64,000 bases of DNA from an uncultured Phocaeicola sp. (GTDB taxonomy: Bacteria > Bacteroidota > Bacteroidia > Bacteroidales > Bacteroidaceae), in NCBI GenBank assembly GCA_948566455.1, contig CAOYQO010000004.1, positions 62,001-126,000 of the forward strand, written 5' to 3'. Positions 34,467-41,969 of the stretch are shown here, in pieces. Numbering within the stretch: the stretch's first letter is position 1; each line of letters starts with the position of its first letter. The notes beneath the pieces are model-generated. The model was not told where the DNA came from. It saw only the letters and a list, made by a program, of their open reading frames with translations, and searched no databases. A program made the translations under genes and the position numbers.

Positions 34467-35189
34467 TCACTCTTTTCTTTTTCCTTTCATTAGAAATTCT
34501 TCAAAGAATGTATCGCGGTAGCTGTTACCTATGGCAATCTCATAATTACCTATGTAAATGTCATTGTTATCAAATGAATCGATGTGACGGGTATTGACGA
34601 TATAGGACTTGTTTACCCGTAGGAACAGATCCTGGGGCAGGAGCTCGGAGATGCCTTTCATATTCATGCGGGTAATGATGTGCTGCTCCGGGAGTTGAAG
34701 AATTACATAGTCTTTCAATCCTTCGATGAAGAGAATATCAGTGTAGTTTACTTTGAAGTATTTCCGTTCGGATTTCACGAAGAAATACTCGGAAGAAACA
34801 TTGGTTTCAATGGCCTCTTTCTCCTCTTTCATCAATAATGAATGATAGGAGAGGGCTTTCTGTACTGCCTTTTGGAAGCGTTCCGGTTCTATAGGCTTCA
34901 CCAGATAATCGATAGCATCGACTTCATAGCTGTCCAATGCATATTCCGTATAGGCGGTCGTAAAGATGATGAGGGTTCGTTTGGAGACGGTATGTGCGAA
35001 CTCTATACCGGTGATACCCGGCATCTGAATATCCAGAAAGATAAGGTCGACAGAATGTTCTTCCATAAACTGTGTGGCGGATACGGCATTATTGAACATG
35101 CCCAGTAAACAAAGCTCTTTATTTTCTTGCACCAGCATTTCCATGGCTTCGCGTGCTAGTGGTTCATCATCTATTATAATACAATTCAT
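34467..35189 (-). CDS. LytTR-family response regulator
   Basis: A 240-residue regulator. The receiver starts CIIIDDEPLAREAM, with phospho-acceptor D53 in LIFLDIQMPGITG, Thr in IIFTTAYTEYALDSY and Lys in DYLVKPIEPERF. The LytTR domain (about 130-240) has YFFVKSERKYFKVNYTDILFIEG, LPQDLFLRVNKSYIVNTRHIDSF and EIAIGNSYRDTFFEEFL. It overlaps the upstream kinase by 4 bases. It is the output of a TonB receptor/pseudokinase/kinase/regulator gene order on the minus strand. Confidence 0.93.
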   Translation of the reverse strand: MNCIIIDDEPLAREAMEMLVQENKELCLLGMFNNAVSATQFMEEHSVDLIFLDIQMPGITGIEFAHTVSKRTLIIFTTAYTEYALDSYEVDAIDYLVKPIEPERFQKAVQKALSYHSLLMKEEKEAIETNVSSEYFFVKSERKYFKVNYTDILFIEGLKDYVILQLPEQHIITRMNMKGISELLPQDLFLRVNKSYIVNTRHIDSFDNNDIYIGNYEIAIGNSYRDTFFEEFLMKGKRKE

Positions 35190-36238
35190 AAATCCAGTTT
35201 TAAAATTACTACATACTTATTTTCTGTCTCGGCTACTTCCAGTAAATAGCGACCGAGGTATAGGAGCTCAAGCCGGCGTCGGATATTAGTTAGTCCGATT
35301 CCCCCCACATGGCTTTTGCCTGTTGCTACGGCAGGCTTGGAGTTCTCACACTGGAATTCCAATTGATTATCCTCGACCTTAAAGAAAAGGTGAACGTATG
35401 ACGGATGTTCGCTGTCGAAATTATGTTTCACCGCATTCTCTACAAAGGGAATGAATAGCAAAGCCGGTAATTGTATGGCATCGATATTACCTTCCTCTGT
35501 GATATTGTAATCAAAGTGATCGCGCCGTACCTTTTCCAGATTCAGATAGTCGTTCAGGAAATGGATATCGGAGCGGAGAGGTACATGTTCGCGGAAGTTA
35601 TCATTCATCTGGTAACGCAATAAATCTTCCAGTTTGAATAAGACTTTGGATGCCTCTGTGGGATTTTTCCGAATGAGTACATTGGCATTATTCAGCATAT
35701 TGAACAGAAAGTGCGGATTTATCTGATTTTTGAGAAATCTCAACTCAGAATGCAAGGTAGCAGATTGAATTTCATCTACCCGCTGATTATAGAGCATCCA
35801 GTGACGAAGCAGGAGTATGGCGGACATCCCGGCTACGGTAAATCCCATGGCCAATACTCCCGATATGGCATTTACCACGATAGGCAACAGATTGTTATCG
35901 GATGCGGGCACTGAAATGTCGATGGTGAAAATTTGGAATATAGCTACAGCTATAATGACTATCAGACTTACTCCGGACACACCGAGCGCATATATCAACA
36001 GGCGGTTTTTCAGCAGGAAGCGAGGGAATAGCCAGTAAAGATTGATATAGAAAACTGCATCAATGGAAATGAAATAGATGGCCCATCCCAATAACCTTTG
36101 AGGGAAACTGAGGGGACGCATGGGGACATTCCAGAGTATGTTCACTGTAATCATAAACACTACGAATTGCAGAAACAAATGTCTTGCCGTACGGTAACGT
36201 GGAGCAAGCAGGAAACTGGTAAAACGGTTATTAATCAT
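35186..36238 (-). CDS. LytS-family sensor histidine kinase (intact)
   Basis: A 350-residue inner-membrane kinase with four hydrophobic helices in the first ~140 residues. The kinase domain has FLKNQINPHFLFNMLNNANVLI with the phospho-acceptor His at about 176, then LEDLLRYQMND. The ATP part has N-box FIPFVENAVKHN and G-loop HVGGIGLTNIRRRLELLY. It overlaps the response regulator (ATGA, 35186-35189) and is overlapped by the degenerate kinase gene in front (36235-36238). It is the only active kinase of the operon. Confidence 0.92.
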   Translation of the reverse strand: MINNRFTSFLLAPRYRTARHLFLQFVVFMITVNILWNVPMRPLSFPQRLLGWAIYFISIDAVFYINLYWLFPRFLLKNRLLIYALGVSGVSLIVIIAVAIFQIFTIDISVPASDNNLLPIVVNAISGVLAMGFTVAGMSAILLLRHWMLYNQRVDEIQSATLHSELRFLKNQINPHFLFNMLNNANVLIRKNPTEASKVLFKLEDLLRYQMNDNFREHVPLRSDIHFLNDYLNLEKVRRDHFDYNITEEGNIDAIQLPALLFIPFVENAVKHNFDSEHPSYVHLFFKVEDNQLEFQCENSKPAVATGKSHVGGIGLTNIRRRLELLYLGRYLLEVAETENKYVVILKLDL

Positions 36239-37323
36239 TTTCCACCTCCTTTCAATTCAAGCTGGATGTTCTGGCCGGTTAATTCCAACCGGTAATTCTC
36301 ACCGTATTGCAAATCGAGGCGTTGTCGGATTTTATTCAATTCCTGCTCCGGTTCCAGGCAAGGCATGGATACCTGACAGTTGAACAGAATGGTCTCATCT
36401 TCCGCTTGCAAATGAATTTCAATGGATGCGGATTGTTCTTCCTGAATTTCTATTTGCTTTACTGTGTACTGGATAAAAGGTATAAAGAGCAATGGGAATA
36501 CAAATGTACGCCCTGTCTCTCCCGAGGCACTCATGTGGAAATCAAATTTATTCGAAACAAGTTGTTCCAGTTCCAGATAATTGGAAAGGAATTTGATTTC
36601 CGTATTTAGCAGCACTTTCTCCCGGTTACAGTCATACAACTGATAACGGAGTATCTGGCTCAGTTTCATTAACATTTCCGACGCTTTTCCCGGATTTACC
36701 AGTGCCTGTTCTCCTGAATAGTGGAGTACCCGGAATAACATGGAGGGGCTAATTTGTTCTTTCAGATGTTCTATTTCGGACTGTAACCTGATTTTTTCTA
36801 GTTGCATCACCCGTTGGTTTTCCAGTATCCAGAGCCGCAACAAGACAGTCATACCGCCGCCCATGATGCTGAGAAGGGTTAATGGGAAAGAGGAAAGATA
36901 ATCCATAACAAATGCCACCTTAGAATATCCCACGTAAATATTAGGTACAGAGAAGATATCGGATACAATATACTCCTGTGTAGCTTGAAAAATAAAAACT
37001 ATGATTAAAGCACCTGATAGGGAAAGAATATACGTCAGATATCTTTGTTTGAGCAAGTAACGGGGCACCAGATAGAGCAAATTGAAATAAAAAATGCCAC
37101 CGTAGAGCAGAAACATGTTGAAGATGAGAAGATAGATCCACTTTCCCAACATCTCTATATAACCCTGACAGCTGAATAATACCAGATTACAGGCTATGAC
37201 AAACAGTGCCACGACGACAGTGGTATGTCTGGCTACCCGGAAGCGTGAGCTGACGAGGAAGCGGTATAGAAAAGAATCATCATTGCCTATAATTGGTATT
37301 ACTTTCATGGGAGTATCTCTCAT
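36235..37323 (-). CDS. Degenerate LytS-like histidine kinase homologue (pseudokinase)
   Basis: A 362-residue protein collinear with the kinase downstream (same four helices; SSRFRVARH aligns with APRYRTARH; LSQILRYQLYDCNREKVLL with LEDLLRYQMNDNFREHVPL). Key residues are lost. QINPHFLFN is replaced by QISPSMLFR, so the phospho-acceptor His is Ser194; the N-box VENAVKHN is replaced by IQYTVKQI; and the GGIGLTNIRRRL loop is replaced by ELNKIRQRL. The frame is intact and coupled by ATGA, so it is maintained. A role as regulatory partner of the intact kinase, perhaps as a heterodimer, is inference. The start could also be the Met at 37308. Confidence 0.85.
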   Translation of the reverse strand: MRDTPMKVIPIIGNDDSFLYRFLVSSRFRVARHTTVVVALFVIACNLVLFSCQGYIEMLGKWIYLLIFNMFLLYGGIFYFNLLYLVPRYLLKQRYLTYILSLSGALIIVFIFQATQEYIVSDIFSVPNIYVGYSKVAFVMDYLSSFPLTLLSIMGGGMTVLLRLWILENQRVMQLEKIRLQSEIEHLKEQISPSMLFRVLHYSGEQALVNPGKASEMLMKLSQILRYQLYDCNREKVLLNTEIKFLSNYLELEQLVSNKFDFHMSASGETGRTFVFPLLFIPFIQYTVKQIEIQEEQSASIEIHLQAEDETILFNCQVSMPCLEPEQELNKIRQRLDLQYGENYRLELTGQNIQLELKGGGK

Positions 37324-37375
37324 TTGAGGTGACGAAGATAGAATAAATTCATATAAAACACTGGATTATCCTGAA

Positions 37376-39769
37376 TTAAAACTCTATTTTGTAGCTGATA
37401 TTGGTCAGACCGGTTTTCTGTTCACTTGCCTCTATCTTTCCTGTTTTTATGTTATAGAGGTGCTGAATGAACTCTTTGCTGCCTGTAAAGTTGAGGCCTT
37501 TCACGGAGAATTCATGAGATACACGGCGTTTATTGATGCGGTAGCTTACCGTATAATTGCCAATCAGCATCGGAGAGCGTTGAATGGAATATGCCCGCGT
37601 TTCATCATACTGCACTTCTTTGTCGGGGTGGGCTATCGTTGCTTCCACATCTATCGGAGCATAGCGTTCTCCACCTTGCAGGGTAAGCTTCAGGTTGACA
37701 CTGAGAATGTTTTGTTTGTTGCGTCCCAGCATCCACTCTTTACCGATCAGTCCGTTCAATACATATTTCCGGTTGAAGCGTGTGTTGTGCCAGATACCAT
37801 CGCCACCGCAATAACGGGAATCGAACAGGGAAGCGGTTATCATATAATAGAGTCCTTTGTTCAGTGCCCGTTCCCAAGTGAAGTCTACACCGAAGTTGCG
37901 TCCTCGGCCTTTGTTCACTAAAGCGTTTTCCACGAAGAATTCATCTCGGTTAAGTACCGAAAAGGAGCTGTCGCGCATGACGGGTACATCGTATAGAAAC
38001 TGAATGTAAGGTTCCACTTTCAAGCTTATATTTTCTGAAACCTTATAGGCGAATGAAAGCATCAGATGGTGTGCTTTGGTAAAATCGAGGTTTTTGTTTA
38101 CTGACCGGTCACCGGTGCTTTGCGTCTTTACGAAGTAAACGTCCATCTTTTCCATACGGCTGTACATACCGTAAGCCAAAGCAAAGGAAGTTCGGGCATT
38201 GGTTTGCCATTTCAGGCTGGTGCGGGGTTCAAGGGTCCAGCGGTTATTTAGCGTGAGCAGTTGGCCGTGCAATCCGAAGTTCAGGCTTATTTTGTCGTTT
38301 ATTCCCCATGCAGAGCTGTTGTAGGCTGAAATCAGGCTGGTGTTTCCATCTCCTTTTGAGATTGTTTCCAACGGTTGATCGATGAATGGAGCAAGCTCGA
38401 AATTCATATTGTAGAACATTTGTGTAAAGGTGAATCCGGTTTTGTTGGTAAAACGGTTGCTTACTTTCCGGTTCAGTGACGAAGTCAGTATCAGGTTCGT
38501 GTTACTGCTGTTCTGTTCGATGTAAGGTGAAGAATTAAATTCTCTGTCGTAAGTGGTTTGAATGGCCTCTTGGTCGGAATAAGTTCCGGCAAGTGTGGTT
38601 TTCAGTAAGGTGTTCTCATTAAAGAAGTAGCGATGGGTAACACCTCCGGCTGCCATGTACTGGGTGGAACGCCCCTGTCCGGCATCTTCCAGGTAATCCC
38701 ATTTATCCGGATTCTCTTCGAGTGAACTTTTGTATTTGTCAAGCAATGCAGTACCCCATACGGCAAAGGTACCTGCATGGCGGGTGGGGAAGTTTAGTTT
38801 GAAGTTCAGGTCCTGATAGTCCATCTTTCCACCTAAGTCAACGTTCAGTAGTCCCGTAGTGGAGTAGCGGTAATTGAAGATATATGAGGCTTTATGTTTC
38901 TTGCTTAACGGACCTTCGGAAGCGAAATCTATTCCCATGATGCCTACCTGGAATGTATTTTCATTTCGTTGGTTGTTCCCGTTGCGTAGCTTCATGTCGA
39001 AGACACCGGAAACGGCATTGCCGTATTCTGCCGGAAAAGCACCCGTGAAGAAGTCGGAGTTTCCTAAAACCTGTGCACTGAGTGAGGACAGAATTCCACC
39101 TCCCAAAGTGGCGATATCTGCAAAATGGTTTGGGTTTGGAATTTCCACATCTTCCAGTCGCCACTGCAATAAATGCGGTGCATTGCCGTGGATGGATATA
39201 CCATTATTGGAAACGCTTGGCGTTACTCCGGCAAATGAGGCAACCAGTCGGGCCGGATCATCAAATCCGCCTGCATAGCGGCTTGCTTCCTCTACGCTGA
39301 GCATACGTGCTCCTGCGACAGCCATTTTATTCATTGCTTCGTTCCGGTTGTGTGCATGCACCACTACTTCGCTCAGTTCGTTTACGCTTTCCTGCAAAGC
39401 TATTTCCAGATAAACTTCTTTAGCGGAAGTCACCAGAATCTCCCGTACGGTTGCCGGCTCGTATCCCATAAACGAAGCTTGCACGGAATGGCGGCCTACC
39501 GGAACTTTGGGAAGTGCGAAACGTCCGAGACTATCGCACATCATCCCTAAACCCGGAATGTCCGTCAACTGTATCGTTGCATAAGGGATAGGATGCCCCG
39601 ACGCCCGGTCATTAACCACTCCTCGTAGTGTTTGTACAGGGCGCCCACTACTTTGTGGGATATTCTCATCATCGACTGATGCTTGTCCGGGGATATTAGA
39701 TACTTCCTTTCCGAAAGAGCAAATTGAAATTAGTAATGCGGCTATTACTAATACTTTAGTTTTATCCAT
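37376..39769 (-). CDS. TonB-dependent receptor with carboxypeptidase-like regulatory domain
   Basis: An outer-membrane receptor of 797 residues. The signal peptide is KTKVLVIAALLISICSFG. A CarboxypepD_reg-like Ig domain (about 48-125) has LRGVVNDRASGHPIPYATI, then the plug with LSEVVVHAHNRNEAMNKMAVAGARML and IHGNAPHLLQWRLEDVEIPNPNHF. The 22-strand barrel ends LTNISYKIEF with terminal Phe. No SusD partner is adjacent, so it is more likely for a metal complex, cofactor or peptide than for a glycan. It precedes the two kinase genes by 52 bp on the same strand and may be expressed with or controlled by them. Confidence 0.9.
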   Translation of the reverse strand: MDKTKVLVIAALLISICSFGKEVSNIPGQASVDDENIPQSSGRPVQTLRGVVNDRASGHPIPYATIQLTDIPGLGMMCDSLGRFALPKVPVGRHSVQASFMGYEPATVREILVTSAKEVYLEIALQESVNELSEVVVHAHNRNEAMNKMAVAGARMLSVEEASRYAGGFDDPARLVASFAGVTPSVSNNGISIHGNAPHLLQWRLEDVEIPNPNHFADIATLGGGILSSLSAQVLGNSDFFTGAFPAEYGNAVSGVFDMKLRNGNNQRNENTFQVGIMGIDFASEGPLSKKHKASYIFNYRYSTTGLLNVDLGGKMDYQDLNFKLNFPTRHAGTFAVWGTALLDKYKSSLEENPDKWDYLEDAGQGRSTQYMAAGGVTHRYFFNENTLLKTTLAGTYSDQEAIQTTYDREFNSSPYIEQNSSNTNLILTSSLNRKVSNRFTNKTGFTFTQMFYNMNFELAPFIDQPLETISKGDGNTSLISAYNSSAWGINDKISLNFGLHGQLLTLNNRWTLEPRTSLKWQTNARTSFALAYGMYSRMEKMDVYFVKTQSTGDRSVNKNLDFTKAHHLMLSFAYKVSENISLKVEPYIQFLYDVPVMRDSSFSVLNRDEFFVENALVNKGRGRNFGVDFTWERALNKGLYYMITASLFDSRYCGGDGIWHNTRFNRKYVLNGLIGKEWMLGRNKQNILSVNLKLTLQGGERYAPIDVEATIAHPDKEVQYDETRAYSIQRSPMLIGNYTVSYRINKRRVSHEFSVKGLNFTGSKEFIQHLYNIKTGKIEASEQKTGLTNISYKIEF

Positions 39770-39794
39770 CTTTATCGTTTTTTGTTTAATGCGA

Positions 39795-39802
39795 CAAAGA
39801 TA
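39795..39802 (-). promoter_or_regulatory. -7 box of the TonB receptor gene
   Basis: Minus-strand TATCTTTG (plus CAAAGATA), about 25 bp before the ATG at 39769. No good -33 element was seen. Confidence 0.45.
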
Positions 39803-39905
39803 GGTCTCTGCTATGCGTTACTTTTTTATTTGAGACGAACCGGATGGGTTTGTAGACGAAACTCGGAAATAGCAGCTAAAGCTTGCTCTGCTTTTTCTAT
39901 ACTTA

Positions 39906-41507
39906 CTATCTTTCTAACTTAACCCATGATTTACAGTTTATTTCTTTCAGGAATTCCTTATCATGTGATATGGCAATCACCGTTCCTGTATAGTCCCGGA
40001 TGGTTGCCGTAATAATCTCGATGCTTTCAATATCCAGATTATTGGTCGGTTCGTCCAGTATGAAAACATCGGGGGTATTATCTGCAATCATCAGACAACA
40101 AAAGGAGAGACGCATCTTTTCTCCACCACTAAGCAATTTGCAAGGCTTGTTCCATGTAGCTACTGGAAAAAGGTAACGGTTCAATATCGTTTTCAGTTCA
40201 TGCTCCGGTAGATGACGACGGTTGAAATGGTCCGCCTGTTCCAGAATGCTATATTCATTATGGATAAGAGAGTATTCCTGATCCAGATAAACAGTGCTGA
40301 AATCAATGCGGTCGAGTGTTCCGTTGACGGCAGCGAGTTCGCCGCAAATCAGCTTTAGCAATGTAGTTTTACCACTGCCGTTATTGCCTTCAATATAGAA
40401 GCGGTCGCCACTCCGTAACTGAAAGCTTAACGGTGTTGTCCACATGGGGTGGGGAACATCCGGATATTGAAAGTTCATTTCTTTTGCAGTAGCCAATATC
40501 TTACCTTCGTGCAGAGTGGAGGCATTGAAGTTTGTTTTTAGTTTCTCTGCAAGGGGAAGAGTACTTTTTATGTTTTGCATATCCTGCTGTAGCTTTTCTG
40601 TTTTCTCGGTATGTACACTTTTTAGTTTATTGGTACTTACTTCTGCTCTGTTTTTCATGGCACCCATCATAATGCGGGGAATGCCTTTCTTGATGGCGGC
40701 CTTTTCGCCCCGTACATTCTGTTTTGCCTTTTGTTCCGCCAATTCACGGGCAGTTTTCCGGGCAAGCCGCAGGGCTTTTTGTTTTTCTTCCAGTTGCTCT
40801 TGCAGGGTATTCAGTTGGATTCCCTTTTGCTCCTTATAGAAATCGTAATTGCCGCCATAGAAAGTTAGTCCGTTAGAGGATAATTCACAAATGGCAGGTA
40901 ACCGGTTTAGTAAGGCGCGGTCATGGCTGATGACGAGTACAATGGCCGGAGTGCGCCGTACAAAGTCATATAACCGTTGTCGCCCCATTGCGTCCAGATG
41001 GTTTGTTGGCTCATCCAGCAGAATAGCGACAGGTGAATGTAATTCCATGCCGGCGAGGAAGATACGCGTTTTTTCTCCCCCGCTTAATCCGTCCATCAGA
41101 CGGGAGAGGGGAATGTCATCCATTCCCCAGGCCGACAGGGCAGCTTGGGCACGTTCTTCAATATTCCAGTCATCATTCAGTGTGGCAAAATGCTTTTCGG
41201 ATACATCTCCGTTCAGGATGGCATGCAAGGCTTCCAGTTTGCCATCTATTCTTAAAGCCTGTGCAATGGTTCGGTCATCATATTGCCCGAAATGTTGAGG
41301 CACATAATAGAGATGTTCCGGGTGGCTGACCGTTCCGGTTGTAGCAGATAAATCACCTGCAATAATCCGCATTAAAGTGGATTTTCCGCAACCGTTGTTT
41401 CCGGTTAGCGCCATTTTATCTCCCGGGTTGATAACAAGGTTCAAATGTTGGAATAAGACTTCTTTGTCGGAATGGACATAACTAAGATCTCTGATAATAA
41501 TACTCAT
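39906..41507 (-). CDS. ABC-F family ATPase
   Basis: Soluble tandem-ABC protein of 533 residues that acts on ribosomes. Domain 1: Walker A GNNGCGKST, signature LSGGEKTRIFLAGM, Walker B ILLDEPTNHLD, switch VISHDRALL. Domain 2: GNNGSGKTT, LSGGEKMRLSFC, FILDEPTNNLD, AISHDKEFL. The interdomain linker (about 230-320) is long, charged and helical, as in antibiotic-resistance ABC-F proteins (KEQKGIQLNTLQEQLEEKQK). There are no membrane segments. The frame is open 36 codons upstream, but ATG at 41507 gives the family N terminus MSIIIRDLSYVHSDKEVLF. A leader with attenuator-like features precedes it, which suggests induction by ribosome-targeting drugs; the exact subfamily is not known. Confidence 0.88.
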   Translation of the reverse strand: MSIIIRDLSYVHSDKEVLFQHLNLVINPGDKMALTGNNGCGKSTLMRIIAGDLSATTGTVSHPEHLYYVPQHFGQYDDRTIAQALRIDGKLEALHAILNGDVSEKHFATLNDDWNIEERAQAALSAWGMDDIPLSRLMDGLSGGEKTRIFLAGMELHSPVAILLDEPTNHLDAMGRQRLYDFVRRTPAIVLVISHDRALLNRLPAICELSSNGLTFYGGNYDFYKEQKGIQLNTLQEQLEEKQKALRLARKTARELAEQKAKQNVRGEKAAIKKGIPRIMMGAMKNRAEVSTNKLKSVHTEKTEKLQQDMQNIKSTLPLAEKLKTNFNASTLHEGKILATAKEMNFQYPDVPHPMWTTPLSFQLRSGDRFYIEGNNGSGKTTLLKLICGELAAVNGTLDRIDFSTVYLDQEYSLIHNEYSILEQADHFNRRHLPEHELKTILNRYLFPVATWNKPCKLLSGGEKMRLSFCCLMIADNTPDVFILDEPTNNLDIESIEIITATIRDYTGTVIAISHDKEFLKEINCKSWVKLER

Positions 41508-41704
41508 GGTAAATACTGTGTTTAAAGAGGTGAATACACTGTACCAAAAAGTGCTTTGGATACAATAAAATCTCGATTGTGGAGGGGAAAGACAAACACA
41601 GTATTGGCTAAACATTCACGTTTGTGATGCTCAGCGTTCTGAATTATAAAGCATGTAAAAAGTGATGTTTACCGAAATGTTTGTCTTTACTTGGAAATTC
41701 TCAT
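41508..41704 (-). promoter_or_regulatory. Attenuator-like leader of the ABC-F gene
   Basis: Three complementary segments on the minus strand. Segment 1, AAAGACAAACA (41688-41678), overlaps the end of a 5-codon frame. Segment 2, AATACTGTGTTTGTCTTT (41605-41588), can pair with segment 1 through its 3' half. Segment 3, AAACACAGTATT (41523-41512), lies four bases before the ATG and can pair with the 5' half of segment 2. A second stem (TAAACATCAC with GTGAATGTTTA) supports the 1:2 fold. The 1:2 and 2:3 pairings share GTGTTT and cannot coexist, the layout of erm-type translational attenuation. Confidence 0.6.
41687..41704 (-). CDS. Predicted 5-aa leader peptide MRISK
   Basis: ATG-AGA-ATT-TCC-AAG-TAA starts about 19 bases after the predicted transcription start. 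The stop overlaps segment 1 of the attenuator, so a ribosome stalled here would mask that segment. There is no direct proof of translation. Confidence 0.45.
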   Translation of the reverse strand: MRISK

Positions 41705-41729
41705 CGTAGTAATTTTTAGTTAGTGGGTG

Positions 41730-41760
41730 CAAAGATAGGTATTTCTTTTGGATATTGCAA
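41730..41760 (-). promoter_or_regulatory. Promoter of the ABC-F gene
   Basis: Minus-strand TTGC (plus GCAA 41757-41760), 19 bp, then TATCTTTG (plus CAAAGATA 41730-41737), a good Bacteroides promoter. Predicted start near 41723 gives a 5' leader of about 215 bases. Confidence 0.6.
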
Positions 41761-41872
41761 TATTACTATCAAAAGGGGGATATTCTGAGTGTTTCGATAA
41801 GCCTTCGATTATTAGCCTTTTAAGTAAAATACCGTTTTTAAGAAGATTTTCTTAAATTGTAGAATAAAACCA

Positions 41873-41901
41873 TATATTTGCCAAATAAAACTATATATTT
41901 G
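41873..41901 (+). promoter_or_regulatory. Duplicated -7 boxes before the hybrid kinase
   Basis: TATATTTG occurs at 41873-41880 and 41894-41901 within a 21-bp direct repeat (AATAAAACCATATATTTG and AATAAAACTATATATTTG). This offers two start sites one helical-turn pair apart. The kinase ATG is at 41970. Confidence 0.5.
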
Positions 41902-41969
41902 CAAAATATAAGGTGTATCTCGGCAGAGAACAATTAATCATTATATTTAATTATCTCAATAAATCTCGT

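Noticed and set aside
39906..41507. Membrane ABC exporter
   Set aside because: No membrane helices are present, and two ABC domains with a charged linker are diagnostic of soluble ABC-F proteins.
41508..41615. 36-codon N-terminal extension of the ABC-F protein
   Set aside because: It covers the attenuator segments and does not resemble an ABC-F N terminus; ATG at 41507 matches the family.
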